A stretch of DNA of 23,307 nt from CAZKCK01 sp964552325. Lineage in GTDB: Bacteria; Bacteroidota; Bacteroidia; Bacteroidales; TTA-H9. Below, in pieces: positions 1 through 7,049 of this stretch. Position numbers and translations under genes: made by a program. Every line of letters begins with the position of its first letter. The first letter of the stretch is position 1. Below the pieces are notes generated by a model. That model did not search any database. It was given only the letters and a program-made list of their open reading frames with translations, and had not been told where the DNA came from. The stretch covers positions 1 through 23,307 of the forward strand of contig CAZKHA010000042.1 in assembly GCA_964552325.1 (NCBI GenBank). Reading direction: 5' to 3'.

Positions 1-65
1 AAATTCTCAAAGCCGAAAACGGTCTTAAGCGTTTCGAATATTGGGTCGTTCCCCTTCGATGCCAT
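1..65 (-). CDS. recQ: RecQ-like DNA helicase, N-terminal fragment (cut by window edge)
   Basis: A leftward reading frame starts at an ATG (complement of 63-65) and stays open to the window edge, giving 21 residues. They include the segment IFETLKTVFGFEN. RecQ helicases of Bacteroidota usually begin with a short polar stretch followed by a similar L-K-K-x-F-G-F/Y segment just ahead of the helicase core. The gene would lie head to head with kdsD, a neighbourhood I associate with this phylum. The helicase motifs themselves lie outside the window, so the name rests on a short match plus context. No clear -7 element for this strand was found close to the start. Confidence 0.55.
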   Translation of the reverse strand, partial: MASKGNDPIFETLKTVFGFEN

Positions 66-489
66 TTCTTAGAAGATTAATAACATACTTAGATTTTTTA
101 CAAATCCTTGGTTTAACCTGATTAAAACGTTGATTATAAATAGATTAAATAACCCTAAACCAACGAATCCTATCGACAATTGTCTAATAAAACATCTTTA
201 TTGTTGAAAATCAGTTATTTAGCTCATTTGTAAAAGGACTTGCAAATTTAACAGCATAATGCTGATTTCCAAAAAAAACAAACGTTTTTTTTTCAATCGT
301 GTAGAATGTTGTATTGAAAGAATTCATTTTAACCATAACATAAAAGTAAAGCAAGTTCGTACGTAAAGCAAGTTTTTGAACATTTTTTTTTGAGAAATTA
401 TATTGAACCTTGAAAGCAACAAAGTATTTTGCCTCAGCAGTGCATCTCAAAATATTGATTATCATAAATATACATTTTACAATAAACTA
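66..489. other. AT-rich intergenic region between recQ-like gene and kdsD
   Basis: About 420 bases with no gene I can support. A leftward frame of 84 codons (211-465) exists, but its product is rich in Lys, Asn and Phe, has no recognisable motif, and is what AT-rich DNA gives by chance. The region contains a ten-base palindrome GACAATTGTC (175-184) and a short direct repeat (346-374). An element TACTTTTA on the minus strand near 340, with a TTG 20 bases upstream, resembles a weak promoter that could serve the leftward gene through a long leader; this is speculative. Confidence 0.5.
346..374. repeat. 12-base direct repeat, period 17
   Basis: GTAAAGCAAGTT occurs at 346-357 and again at 363-374, separated by five bases. 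Both copies are exact. They lie in the non-coding gap ahead of kdsD. Two copies could be a regulator site pair or chance in AT-rich DNA. Confidence 0.5.
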
Positions 490-518
490 TTGATGTTCGA
501 TTCAAGTTTGTATCTTTG
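490..518 (+). promoter_or_regulatory. Promoter of kdsD-lptB
   Basis: TTG at 490-492, an 18-base spacer, then TATCTTTG at 511-518 match the Bacteroidota sigma-ABfr consensus (TTG, 17-23 bases, TAnnTTTG). Transcription should start near 524, leaving a leader of about a dozen bases before the ATG at 537. This rules out the in-frame TTG at 516, which lies inside the -7 element. Confidence 0.8.
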
Positions 519-536
519 CACTCTAAAATAGGCGTA

Positions 537-1508
537 ATGTTACAATTAAATCCTGTTGATATTCAAGCAGTGGCTGTAAAGACCTTACAAAATGAGGCGG
601 AAGCTATTGCCGGTTTGATACCCCGAATTGGCGATAACTTTTTTCAAGCCATTGATTTATTGGTACATACACAAGGACGAGTTATCGTTACGGGTATTGG
701 TAAAAGTGCTGACATAGGCCGAAAGATTGTTTCAACCTTCAACTCAACTGGAACGCCGTCGGTTTTTATGCATGCTGCTGATGCCATACACGGCGATTTA
801 GGAACCATAACCTACAATGATACCATAATTTGTTTATCGAAAAGCGGTAACACACCAGAAATCAAGGTATTGATACCTTTGTTGAAATCGCAAGGCAACA
901 AATTAGTAGCCATTGTGGGCAATCCTCAATCGTATTTGGGTGTACATTGCGATGTATTGCTTGATACCAGTGTTGAACGCGAAGCCTGCCCCAATAATCT
1001 GGCTCCAACATCAAGTACTACTGCACAATTGGCTATGGGCGATGCGTTAGCCGTGGCTTTGCTTACGGCACGCGGTTTTACACCCGATGATTTTGCAAGA
1101 ATCCATCCGGGAGGAACTCTTGGTAAACAGTTATACCTCAAGGTATCTGATATTTATCCCAACAACCAAAAGCCTCAGGTGGAGAGTTCGGATCCACTAA
1201 GCAAAGTTATCATCGAAATTTCCTCGAAACGATTAGGCACTGCAGCCGTTTTACGCAACGGGAAGCTGGTAGGTATAGTAACCGATGGCGATTTACGAAG
1301 AATGCTCCAAAAACACAGTGATATACAAAATCTTAGTGCTCAAGATATCATGTCCCTAAATCCAAGAACCATACAAGCAGATAGCATGGTGGTTGATGCC
1401 TTACAAGTAATGCGTCAAAATAATATTACACAGCTTCTTGTTGTTAAAGATGACAGCTATTTGGGTGTAATCCACCTTCATGATATTTTAAAAGAAGGGA
1501 TAATCTAA
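537..1508 (+). CDS. kdsD: D-arabinose 5-phosphate isomerase (KpsF/GutQ family)
   Basis: This enzyme converts ribulose 5-phosphate to arabinose 5-phosphate, the first step towards Kdo for lipid A. The 323-residue product has the full family architecture. The SIS sugar-phosphate domain spans about residues 35-180, with TGIGKS at 52-57, the HGDLG segment at 85-89, SKSGNTPE at 101-108 and HPGGTLGKQL at 190-199. Two CBS domains follow at about 205-262 and 270-323, the second ending close to the C-terminus. Length agrees with Escherichia coli KdsD. I chose ATG 537 because the only upstream in-frame alternative, TTG 516, is part of the promoter. lptB follows after 10 bases, so the two are probably co-transcribed, linking Kdo supply to LPS export. 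Confidence 0.95.
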   Translation: MLQLNPVDIQAVAVKTLQNEAEAIAGLIPRIGDNFFQAIDLLVHTQGRVIVTGIGKSADIGRKIVSTFNSTGTPSVFMHAADAIHGDLGTITYNDTIICLSKSGNTPEIKVLIPLLKSQGNKLVAIVGNPQSYLGVHCDVLLDTSVEREACPNNLAPTSSTTAQLAMGDALAVALLTARGFTPDDFARIHPGGTLGKQLYLKVSDIYPNNQKPQVESSDPLSKVIIEISSKRLGTAAVLRNGKLVGIVTDGDLRRMLQKHSDIQNLSAQDIMSLNPRTIQADSMVVDALQVMRQNNITQLLVVKDDSYLGVIHLHDILKEGII

Positions 1509-1518
1509 TCATAAACCA

Positions 1519-2244
1519 ATGATTCTCAGAACAGAAAACATATTCAAAAAATACAAGAACCGCACAGTTGTTAACGGTGTTTCGGTTGAAGTAAACCAAG
1601 GCGAGATTGTTGGCTTATTAGGGCCTAATGGAGCTGGAAAAACAACTTCGTTTTACATAATTGTTGGCTTGATAAAGCCTTTTTCGGGAAAAGTGTTCCT
1701 GGGCGATATGGACATAACCACAGAACCCATGTATCGCAGGGCGCAAAAAGGAATTGGCTATTTGGCCCAAGAAGCTTCTGTTTTCAGGAACTTAAGCGTT
1801 GAAGATAACATTCGGGCTGTGCTTGAATTTAGTCGTTTTAGCAAATCAGAACAAAAAGATAGGCTCGAGTCACTCCTCTCCGAATTCGGATTACAACACA
1901 TTCGCAAAAGCAAGGGAATTCAGCTTTCGGGAGGCGAAAGACGCAGAACTGAGATTGCCAGGGCCCTAGCCGTTGACCCCAAGTTTATTTTGCTCGATGA
2001 GCCTTTTGCTGGTGTAGATCCTATAGCCGTTGAAGACATTCAGAACATCGTTTCGAAGCTCAAAGAGAAAAACATTGGTGTGCTTATTACCGACCATAAC
2101 GTGCATGAAACGCTCAACATTACTGATCGGGCGTACCTATTGTTTGAAGGTTCGATCCTAAAATCGGGAACCGCCACAGAATTGGCAGAAGACGAACATG
2201 TTCGGCGTGTTTACCTTGGCCAGAATTTCGAACTGCGAAGGTAA
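1519..2244 (+). CDS. lptB: LPS export ABC transporter ATP-binding protein LptB
   Basis: This is the ATPase of the LptB2FG complex that extracts LPS from the inner membrane and drives it across the periplasm. All ABC motifs are present in 241 residues: Walker A GPNGAGKT at 35-42, Q-loop glutamine near 84 in YLAQEAS, signature LSGGE at 136-140 followed by RRRTEIARAL, Walker B ILLDEPFAG with D160 and E161, and the switch histidine H193 in TDHNVHET. The RRRTEIARAL stretch and the DHNVHETL H-loop are typical of LptB rather than other ABC ATPases. It lies 10 bases after kdsD and shares that promoter. No LptF/G/C gene is in the window, as usual for dispersed lpt genes. Confidence 0.96.
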   Translation: MILRTENIFKKYKNRTVVNGVSVEVNQGEIVGLLGPNGAGKTTSFYIIVGLIKPFSGKVFLGDMDITTEPMYRRAQKGIGYLAQEASVFRNLSVEDNIRAVLEFSRFSKSEQKDRLESLLSEFGLQHIRKSKGIQLSGGERRRTEIARALAVDPKFILLDEPFAGVDPIAVEDIQNIVSKLKEKNIGVLITDHNVHETLNITDRAYLLFEGSILKSGTATELAEDEHVRRVYLGQNFELRR

Positions 2245-2402
2245 TTGCATTACGCATTTTCTCTTTTAACGAAAATCGGCTCGTCAGCCTTCGATATTGA
2301 AACCGAAGATTGGAACCATTTCCGAATAGGCCAACCCTAGAAATTGTAAAACACTACGATCAAACAAGTTATTGAGGAGTTTAGGAACCGCCCCCATTCA
2401 AA

Positions 2403-2594
2403 CTAATTTGGTTTAGCCACTTTTTCAACAATCAATAAAAAGTCAATTTTTGAAGTTGCGCCCATTAGCTGGAACGTAGGACGAATATCCGGCACGATCG
2501 AAACAACTTCGCCTTGCATTCGATTCAAAAACTGTTCTAGCTTTTCTTGCATTGTATCACTATCAACGTCAATGCGATGAACCCTGTAATTCAT
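2403..2594 (-). CDS. Small DUF4177-like protein
   Basis: A 63-residue protein with no signal peptide or membrane segment. Its pattern is a beta strand (YRVHRIDV), an amphipathic helix (MQEKLEQFLNRMQ), then VVSIVPDIRPTF and a final strand DFLLIVEKV. This resembles the DUF4177 family, where a helix ending in a glycine is followed by a V-S-V-V-P-like strand and a last hydrophobic strand. Function is unknown. It lies 59 bases downstream of pssA on the same strand and may be read from the pssA transcript. The family match is by eye and the gene is short, so both existence and family are moderate calls. Confidence 0.6.
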   Translation of the reverse strand: MNYRVHRIDVDSDTMQEKLEQFLNRMQGEVVSIVPDIRPTFQLMGATSKIDFLLIVEKVAKPN

Positions 2595-2653
2595 AATGGT
2601 TTGATTTAATTGAGTATAGCCGTAAACCTTACGATTTTCACAAATTAAAAAAA

Positions 2654-3385
2654 CTAACGCCTACGGGTTTGTAAAACATTGTTAACAAGCGACAAAAGAA
2701 TATAAATTATGATAATAAGGCTAAGTGCCGCCACTGAGAAAACCCCTATAAGCCCTATGGCCACCATAATTAATGTATAGCGGATTTCATTTCCTTTGAA
2801 TGCCCAAGTTTTAAACTTCAGCGAGAAAAGCGGGATTTCGGCTACCATCATAACCGAAAAAAACAAAGCTGTTCCTGCTAAAAACAATGGGTCAGCAGCA
2901 AAACCTAAAAATGGATATTGGCCCATGTGGGCATACAAGCCAAAGGGTGCATCGAGTGAGGCTATAAACAAAGCCGTGGCCGGCGTCGGTACTCCAATAA
3001 AGGATTCATCTTGACGGGTATCAATATTAAATTTGGCCAAGCGCAAGGCTGAGAAAACAGGAATGAGGATACTTATAAAAGGCAATAGCTGCCAGAAGTC
3101 GCCCGAATGTATCCGGGTGAAATGTTCTAACAAACGGTACAAAATGATGCCAGGAACCAACCCAAACGAAACCATATCGGCCAACGAATCAAGTTGTTTC
3201 CCTATTTCGGATTTAACATGCAATAAACGTGCGGCCATGCCATCAAAAAAATCGAACACGGCTGCCGCAAAAACCATTATGGATGCGAAAGCTAATTGGT
3301 TATGCAATAAAAATAGTACGGCAATAGTACCACAAACCAGGTTTAAACTGGTAATAAAATTGGGAATGTGCTTTTTAATAGACAT
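2654..3385 (-). CDS. pssA: CDP-diacylglycerol--serine O-phosphatidyltransferase
   Basis: The product makes phosphatidylserine from CDP-diacylglycerol and serine at the inner membrane, the precursor of phosphatidylethanolamine. In 243 residues the CDP-alcohol phosphotransferase signature is complete: D45, D48-G49, A52-R53, G62, D66 and D70, with the expected spacing. Several hydrophobic segments follow, consistent with a six-helix membrane enzyme. The start (KKHIPNFITSLNLVCG) is typical of serine-specific enzymes of this phylum rather than PgsA. The phosphatidylserine decarboxylase gene, which often accompanies pssA, is not in the window. A -7 element lies 7 bases upstream of the ATG, so the mRNA should have an extremely short leader. 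Confidence 0.9.
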   Translation of the reverse strand: MSIKKHIPNFITSLNLVCGTIAVLFLLHNQLAFASIMVFAAAVFDFFDGMAARLLHVKSEIGKQLDSLADMVSFGLVPGIILYRLLEHFTRIHSGDFWQLLPFISILIPVFSALRLAKFNIDTRQDESFIGVPTPATALFIASLDAPFGLYAHMGQYPFLGFAADPLFLAGTALFFSVMMVAEIPLFSLKFKTWAFKGNEIRYTLIMVAIGLIGVFSVAALSLIIIIYILLSLVNNVLQTRRR

Positions 3386-3392
3386 AGTTTGG

Positions 3393-3400
3393 CAAAGATA
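3393..3400 (-). promoter_or_regulatory. -7 element for pssA
   Basis: CAAAGATA on the plus strand reads TATCTTTG on the coding strand, a perfect TAnnTTTG. No TTG at the preferred distance is seen; the nearest is 14 bases upstream (3415-3417). Its position only seven bases before the ATG implies a nearly leaderless transcript. Confidence 0.55.
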
Positions 3401-3530
3401 ACAAGTATTGCAACCAACTGTCAGTTTCAGGCGTTTTACTATTCGTATAAAAGGCCATCAACCTGCAGCCTAGCATAATGAATTAAATTATACAAAGCTT
3501 TAACAAACAACATACTGCGATCTAATTACC

Positions 3531-3938
3531 TTATACCAAATCGAGTAACGAGGTATTGCTAAGCTTTTGAACGGTATAATCGCGAATATCCCGGAATACC
3601 ATGCGAATTTTACATGTAGGCTCGTCTTTGCAAAACTCACAGGCTTCATAGTACTTTACGGAGGCACAGGGTAAAAGCGAAATGGGCCCTTCGAACAAGC
3701 GATACAAGTCAACAATGTGTATTTCAGATGGATGGCGGGCCAATTGATATCCCCCTTTTTTACCTAGCTTGCTCTTTAAAAAACCATTTTTCTTCAGCTC
3801 AAGCAAAATACCTTCCAAAAAACGTTGGGGCAAATGCTCGCTTTCGGCAATATCGCTTATCAAAATGGGTTCTTTGCCATACTCCTTTGCCAATCGAACC
3901 AACGCCAATAAAGCATAACGTGTTTTTTTTGATATCAT
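3531..3938 (-). CDS. Rrf2 family transcriptional regulator
   Basis: A 135-residue winged-helix regulator. The N-terminus (ISKKTRYALLALVRLA) and the wing GKKGGYQLAR at 59-68 are typical of Rrf2 proteins. A cysteine cluster follows the dimerisation region: C91, C100, C103 and C109. The last three (C-x2-C-x5-C) fall where IscR, NsrR and related proteins hold an iron-sulfur cluster, so an Fe-S, redox or nitric-oxide sensor is plausible; this is inference from spacing. Its ATG overlaps the stop codon of the upstream crp-type gene (ATGA at 3938-3935), so the two are translationally coupled. Targets are not evident, although pssA lies just downstream with its own promoter element. Confidence 0.9.
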   Translation of the reverse strand: MISKKTRYALLALVRLAKEYGKEPILISDIAESEHLPQRFLEGILLELKKNGFLKSKLGKKGGYQLARHPSEIHIVDLYRLFEGPISLLPCASVKYYEACEFCKDEPTCKIRMVFRDIRDYTVQKLSNTSLLDLV

Positions 3939-4633
3939 CCGGCTTTGCTGATTAAGGTAAGTTTCTTCCTGTCTGTAATTTTTAAGTGCTTGCCTTCCAA
4001 TTCCAGTATCCCGTCCTTATTCATGCGCGATAAAGTATTAATCACATTCTCGACCGAGCAGCCCGCAAATTCAGCTAATTCCTTACGTGTAAGGTTCAAT
4101 GTAAAATCCATTGATTTATAAACAGCATCTGACAAGTAGATCAAAATATCGGCAATACGCCCGTTAACGTTCTTGTGCGCAAGGCTTATAAAATTGAAGA
4201 TGGACACCTCAAACATCTCCATCGACTTCTCGAACAAGGCCATTGCATACTTCGGATTGCTGAGTAAAAGCTGCTTAAACTCATGGATGTCAATCATACA
4301 AACATCACAATCTTCGAGGGCACATATGGAGAAAATATTGGTATTTCGATAAAACATGTTGGCCCCCCCAAGTAGTTTTGGCGCCGAAACTACTGTCATA
4401 ATCAAGTTTTTGGCTTGTTCATCTTGGTAATTAAACTTAACCGTGCCATGATGCAAGAAAAGCAAATGGGTTGAAACAGCACCTTGTTTTAAAATCGTGT
4501 CGCCTTTTTCAAACTTTAGATATACTGATTTCTTTATCAACTTATTAAAGTCGTCATTAGAAACAAATCCTATTGATAAGCGCCGGAAGAGGCAATCGTC
4601 GCATCGTTCTTGGTGTAGGGTTACATGATTCAT
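3935..4633 (-). CDS. Crp/Fnr family transcriptional regulator
   Basis: A 232-residue regulator with an N-terminal cyclic-nucleotide-binding-like beta barrel (about 25-145), a long dimerisation helix, and a C-terminal Crp helix-turn-helix around 178-205 (LTRKELAEFAGCSVENVINT). Near the N-terminus is C11-x2-C14, a pair common in the Bacteroidota Fnr-like group. A single CxxC lacks the full four-cysteine set of E. coli FNR, so the effector cannot be assigned. ATG 4633 is preferred over an in-frame TTG at 4651, which would add six residues without support. The gene is the first of a coupled pair with the Rrf2 gene and is divergent from the duplicated-domain protein gene. Confidence 0.9.
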   Translation of the reverse strand: MNHVTLHQERCDDCLFRRLSIGFVSNDDFNKLIKKSVYLKFEKGDTILKQGAVSTHLLFLHHGTVKFNYQDEQAKNLIMTVVSAPKLLGGANMFYRNTNIFSICALEDCDVCMIDIHEFKQLLLSNPKYAMALFEKSMEMFEVSIFNFISLAHKNVNGRIADILIYLSDAVYKSMDFTLNLTRKELAEFAGCSVENVINTLSRMNKDGILELEGKHLKITDRKKLTLISKAG

Positions 4634-4675
4634 AATCAATAAATTATTCAATTCTTTACTGAGATTCTGAATAAA

Positions 4676-4694
4676 ATTTGCACATGCAAATATA
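4676..4694 (-). promoter_or_regulatory. Promoter -7 element with overlapping inverted repeat, crp-type gene
   Basis: CAAATATA at 4687-4694 is TATATTTG on the coding strand, about 54 bases ahead of the ATG. A perfect inverted repeat, ATTTGCA-CA-TGCAAAT (4676-4691), overlaps it and covers the predicted start of transcription. A protein bound there would block the promoter, so autorepression by the Crp/Fnr or Rrf2 protein is a reasonable inference. No good TTG upstream element is visible. Confidence 0.55.
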
Positions 4695-4801
4695 CACTAA
4701 TCCGATAGACATAATGTATCTATTAAATAAAAGTAGTCCACCCTTTCATTCTAGCAGGATAGTATATTAATGGAAAGTATCCGCACTTTGTGGGTTAAAG
4801 G

Positions 4802-4813
4802 TCAAAAATTTGA
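4802..4813. promoter_or_regulatory. Palindrome in the divergent control region
   Basis: TCAAA-AA-TTTGA is a perfect palindrome lying 36 bases upstream of the -35-type TTG of the rightward promoter. Its flanks (AAAGG on the left, CTCTTT on the right) extend it imperfectly. It is a possible activator site for the neighbouring Crp/Fnr protein; AT-rich palindromes this short also arise by chance. Confidence 0.3.
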
Positions 4814-4848
4814 ACTCTTTGGCTTGGTAAGCGTTACATTGGTTAATA

Positions 4849-4879
4849 TTGCTTTTTGCAAGCCGAAGTAGTATATTTG
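4849..4879 (+). promoter_or_regulatory. Promoter of the duplicated-domain protein gene
   Basis: TTG at 4849-4851, a 20-base spacer and TATATTTG at 4872-4879 match the phylum consensus. Transcription would start near 4885, about 30 bases before the ATG at 4915. Confidence 0.75.
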
Positions 4880-4914
4880 TAAACATCATTACCTACCAAC
4901 TGACACTGTATATT

Positions 4915-5634
4915 ATGGAAAACAAGACTCATTTTGAATCAGTAGGATGCATTATCAAGAAAGAAAAATTGGCTTCCTATTCTCCTGGTTATTCGCTTTC
5001 AGAACTCGTTTTGGAGTCACAGGAGCCTTTTCCGGGTTATTACAACTTCTATGATTTTCAGCCCGAAGCAAGACCTGTGCTGCTTTACGCTGCCATCAAA
5101 TCAGAGGGGTTTAACGAAGAAAATACTATTAGGGTAACCAAACAAATCAAGAAACAGCACAAGCTTACCTTTGATGCTGCCCCTTGCCAAATCTCTCTTT
5201 TTAACGATAAACATTTCGCCATCAGGCTCGACATGTCGAATATGGCACAATTGCCCGAGGTGCTTAAACACTATAAAGAAAGAGGCATTAAATTTATACC
5301 GCATCGTGAAGTGAAACCCTATCAGGCCTTTATCACCATAAAGCGCTATTTTGAAGTTGAAAAGGAAGACAATGAGTTATGGCATGACACAAACTACACT
5401 GAAAATCATTATATTATAGTGCCAGACATCCTATCTTGGGAAATGTTTGAAAAAATAACACAGCATGTTAGGCATAATTCCGATATGATAACCTTTGATG
5501 CTGCGGTTGGCTATTGGTACGACCACAATGGATTGGTTGACTTTGTAAGGTTATATATGAAGCAAGCCAAGCCTGAAGTAATACGTTTATTACGTGATGC
5601 TTACCTCCGAGAAATAGAGCGGCAACAAGCTTAA
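4915..5634 (+). CDS. Unrecognised protein with internal duplication
   Basis: I do not recognise this 239-residue protein. It has no signal peptide, membrane segment or cofactor motif that I can identify and looks cytoplasmic. Two parts resemble each other: residues 72-107 and 180-215, offset by exactly 108. Each has a basic helix (TKQIKKQHKL, TQHVRHNSDM), the identical string TFDAA (85-89 and 193-197), and then a strand pattern ending R-L-D/Y-M. The protein therefore probably consists of two copies of a domain of about 100 residues. ATG 4915 is preferred over in-frame TTG 4849, which is the upstream promoter element. It is transcribed away from the Crp/Fnr-Rrf2 pair, which may control it. Base composition resembles that of its neighbours. 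Confidence 0.85.
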   Translation: MENKTHFESVGCIIKKEKLASYSPGYSLSELVLESQEPFPGYYNFYDFQPEARPVLLYAAIKSEGFNEENTIRVTKQIKKQHKLTFDAAPCQISLFNDKHFAIRLDMSNMAQLPEVLKHYKERGIKFIPHREVKPYQAFITIKRYFEVEKEDNELWHDTNYTENHYIIVPDILSWEMFEKITQHVRHNSDMITFDAAVGYWYDHNGLVDFVRLYMKQAKPEVIRLLRDAYLREIERQQA

Positions 5635-5656
5635 CATCAATTTTTTTAGAATAACT

Positions 5657-5664
5657 TACCTTTG
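5657..5664 (+). promoter_or_regulatory. -7 element ahead of queA
   Basis: TACCTTTG matches TAnnTTTG. There is no TTG at the preferred distance upstream. Transcription would begin near 5671, giving queA a leader of about 80 bases. The last two bases lie inside the left arm of a hairpin. Confidence 0.5.
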
Positions 5665-5697
5665 CACTGGCCAAAAATGAGCCGGTGCATTGTTTTT
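5663..5697 (+). terminator. Hairpin with T-run after the duplicated-domain gene
   Basis: TGCACTGGC (5663-5671) pairs with GCCGGTGCA (5681-5689) as a nine-pair stem with one G-U, around a nine-base loop. It is followed by TTGTTTTTAAC, a T-rich tail. It begins 29 bases after the stop of the upstream gene and fits an intrinsic terminator. Because it overlaps the queA -7 element, it could instead be an operator in DNA form. Confidence 0.5.
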
Positions 5698-5749
5698 AAC
5701 ACGCCTGCCGTATTTTTTGCTTCAACCCAAAATCAACGCTGTTTTACCT

Positions 5750-6991
5750 ATGCATCCATCAGAATTAAGGATTACTGATTACACCTATCAATTGCCCGAT
5801 TGCAAAATCGCCCAACATCCATTAAACGAACGCGATTCATCGAAACTATTGGTTTATAATGCCATACAGGATTCTTTAAACGAAAGCAAGTTTCTTAACC
5901 TTAACTTACACATTCCAACGGGCAGCCTGCTAATTTTTAATGAAACCAAGGTTATCCACGCACGGTTGGTCTTTAAAAAGGCAACAGGCGGTCAAATCGA
6001 AATATTCTGCCTATCGCCCTATTCGCCGGTAAAGGAAGTTAACATGGCATTTAGACAGAAATCGCCGGTTGTGTGGAAGGCATACATTGGGAATGCAAAA
6101 CGCTGGAAAAGTGGCACTATAAGCCTTTCTTACGCCAACAAGGGCAAAGCAGGGATTCTTGAAGCAACATTGGTTGAACGCCTTACCGAAGGCTTTTTGG
6201 TCTCTTTTTCATGGGCTGACCCGGAATTGGATTTTGGCGAAATCTTAAATTTGGCGGGCAATGTACCCCTTCCTCCCTATATTCAACGCAAATCCGACGA
6301 AAAAGATGAAAATTCCTATCAAACCATTTATGCCAAAAACAATGGTTCGGTGGCTGCACCTACAGCCGGGCTGCATTTTACAGAAGATGTGTTTGACAAG
6401 CTTCGCGAAAAAAACATTGCAACATGCGCAGTAACCCTACATGTTGGCGCCGGTACGTTTAAGCCTGTTGAATCGGACACACTGGCCGGACATGCCATGC
6501 ATACAGAAGAAGTATCCGTTAGTTTGGTAACTCTTGAGCAGCTCTTAGTAAACTATGCGCAACCCCGTATTGTAGTGGGAACAACCACTTTACGCACGCT
6601 TGAAAGTGTGTATTGGGCTGGAGTTAAACTCATTAATGGCGAAAAAGAAAGCTACACAAGCATTAACCAATGGATGCCTTATGACACTACTTATACAAAT
6701 CCAGTTTCGGCCGAAGCATCACTTCAAGCATTGATAACACACCTTAAAACTAATGATTTATCTGAATTTCATGGCTTTACGTCTTTGCTTATAGCACCTG
6801 GCTATCGCTTTCGAATGGCAGATGCACTTATAACTAATTTTCATCAGCCAGGCAGCACTTTGCTGCTGTTGGTTTCAGCTTTTATAGGCCACAATTGGCA
6901 AAAAGTGTATCAGTACGCTTTGGCTAATAACTTCAGATTCTTGAGTTATGGGGATGCCTGCCTCTTTATAAACAGTAGTAAGTGTAGCTAG
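5750..6991 (+). CDS. queA: S-adenosylmethionine:tRNA ribosyltransferase-isomerase
   Basis: QueA transfers and isomerises the ribosyl group of SAM onto preQ1-modified tRNA, forming epoxyqueuosine in the queuosine pathway. The 413-residue protein opens with a substrate-binding region (ITDYTYQLPDCKIAQHPL, residues 8-25). It also has AAPTAGLHFT near 202-211, LHVGAGTFKPV near 231-241 and FHQPGSTLLLLVSAF near 364-378, all characteristic of QueA. It is longer than the E. coli enzyme, as is usual in Bacteroidota. ATG 5750 starts the conserved HPSELRI segment; an in-frame TTG at 5690 would add 20 unconserved residues overlapping the hairpin. Other queuosine genes are absent, apart from folE, which makes the shared precursor. 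Confidence 0.95.
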   Translation: MHPSELRITDYTYQLPDCKIAQHPLNERDSSKLLVYNAIQDSLNESKFLNLNLHIPTGSLLIFNETKVIHARLVFKKATGGQIEIFCLSPYSPVKEVNMAFRQKSPVVWKAYIGNAKRWKSGTISLSYANKGKAGILEATLVERLTEGFLVSFSWADPELDFGEILNLAGNVPLPPYIQRKSDEKDENSYQTIYAKNNGSVAAPTAGLHFTEDVFDKLREKNIATCAVTLHVGAGTFKPVESDTLAGHAMHTEEVSVSLVTLEQLLVNYAQPRIVVGTTTLRTLESVYWAGVKLINGEKESYTSINQWMPYDTTYTNPVSAEASLQALITHLKTNDLSEFHGFTSLLIAPGYRFRMADALITNFHQPGSTLLLLVSAFIGHNWQKVYQYALANNFRFLSYGDACLFINSSKCS

Positions 6992-7004
6992 GATTGTAAA
7001 TATT

Positions 7005-7036
7005 TTGGAGCATTTCTCAAAAATTGATTACGTTTG
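7005..7036 (+). promoter_or_regulatory. Promoter of tatA-mobA
   Basis: TTG at 7005-7007, a 21-base spacer, and TACGTTTG at 7029-7036. Transcription should start near 7042, just before the tatA ATG. The TTG is also an in-frame codon that could be mistaken for a start. Confidence 0.7.
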
Positions 7037-7049
7037 CAACTTAAAACTT

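Noticed and set aside
211..465. Leftward 84-codon frame in the gap before kdsD
   Set aside because: The product is Lys, Asn and Phe rich with no motif, no convincing promoter and no family resemblance; it fits chance in AT-rich DNA.
2245..2402. Possible decayed gene between lptB and the DUF4177-like gene
   Set aside because: Short coding-like stretches occur in one frame, but they are interrupted by stops and match nothing I recognise; treated as plain intergenic DNA.
3033..3401. Rightward 122-codon frame opposite pssA
   Set aside because: It lies entirely over the clear pssA gene on the other strand, and the product is Lys and Cys rich without motifs.
5671..5749. preQ1 riboswitch in the queA leader
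   Set aside because: The leader lacks the C-rich loop and A-rich tail of preQ1-I, and queA does not usually carry one; only the hairpin is seen.
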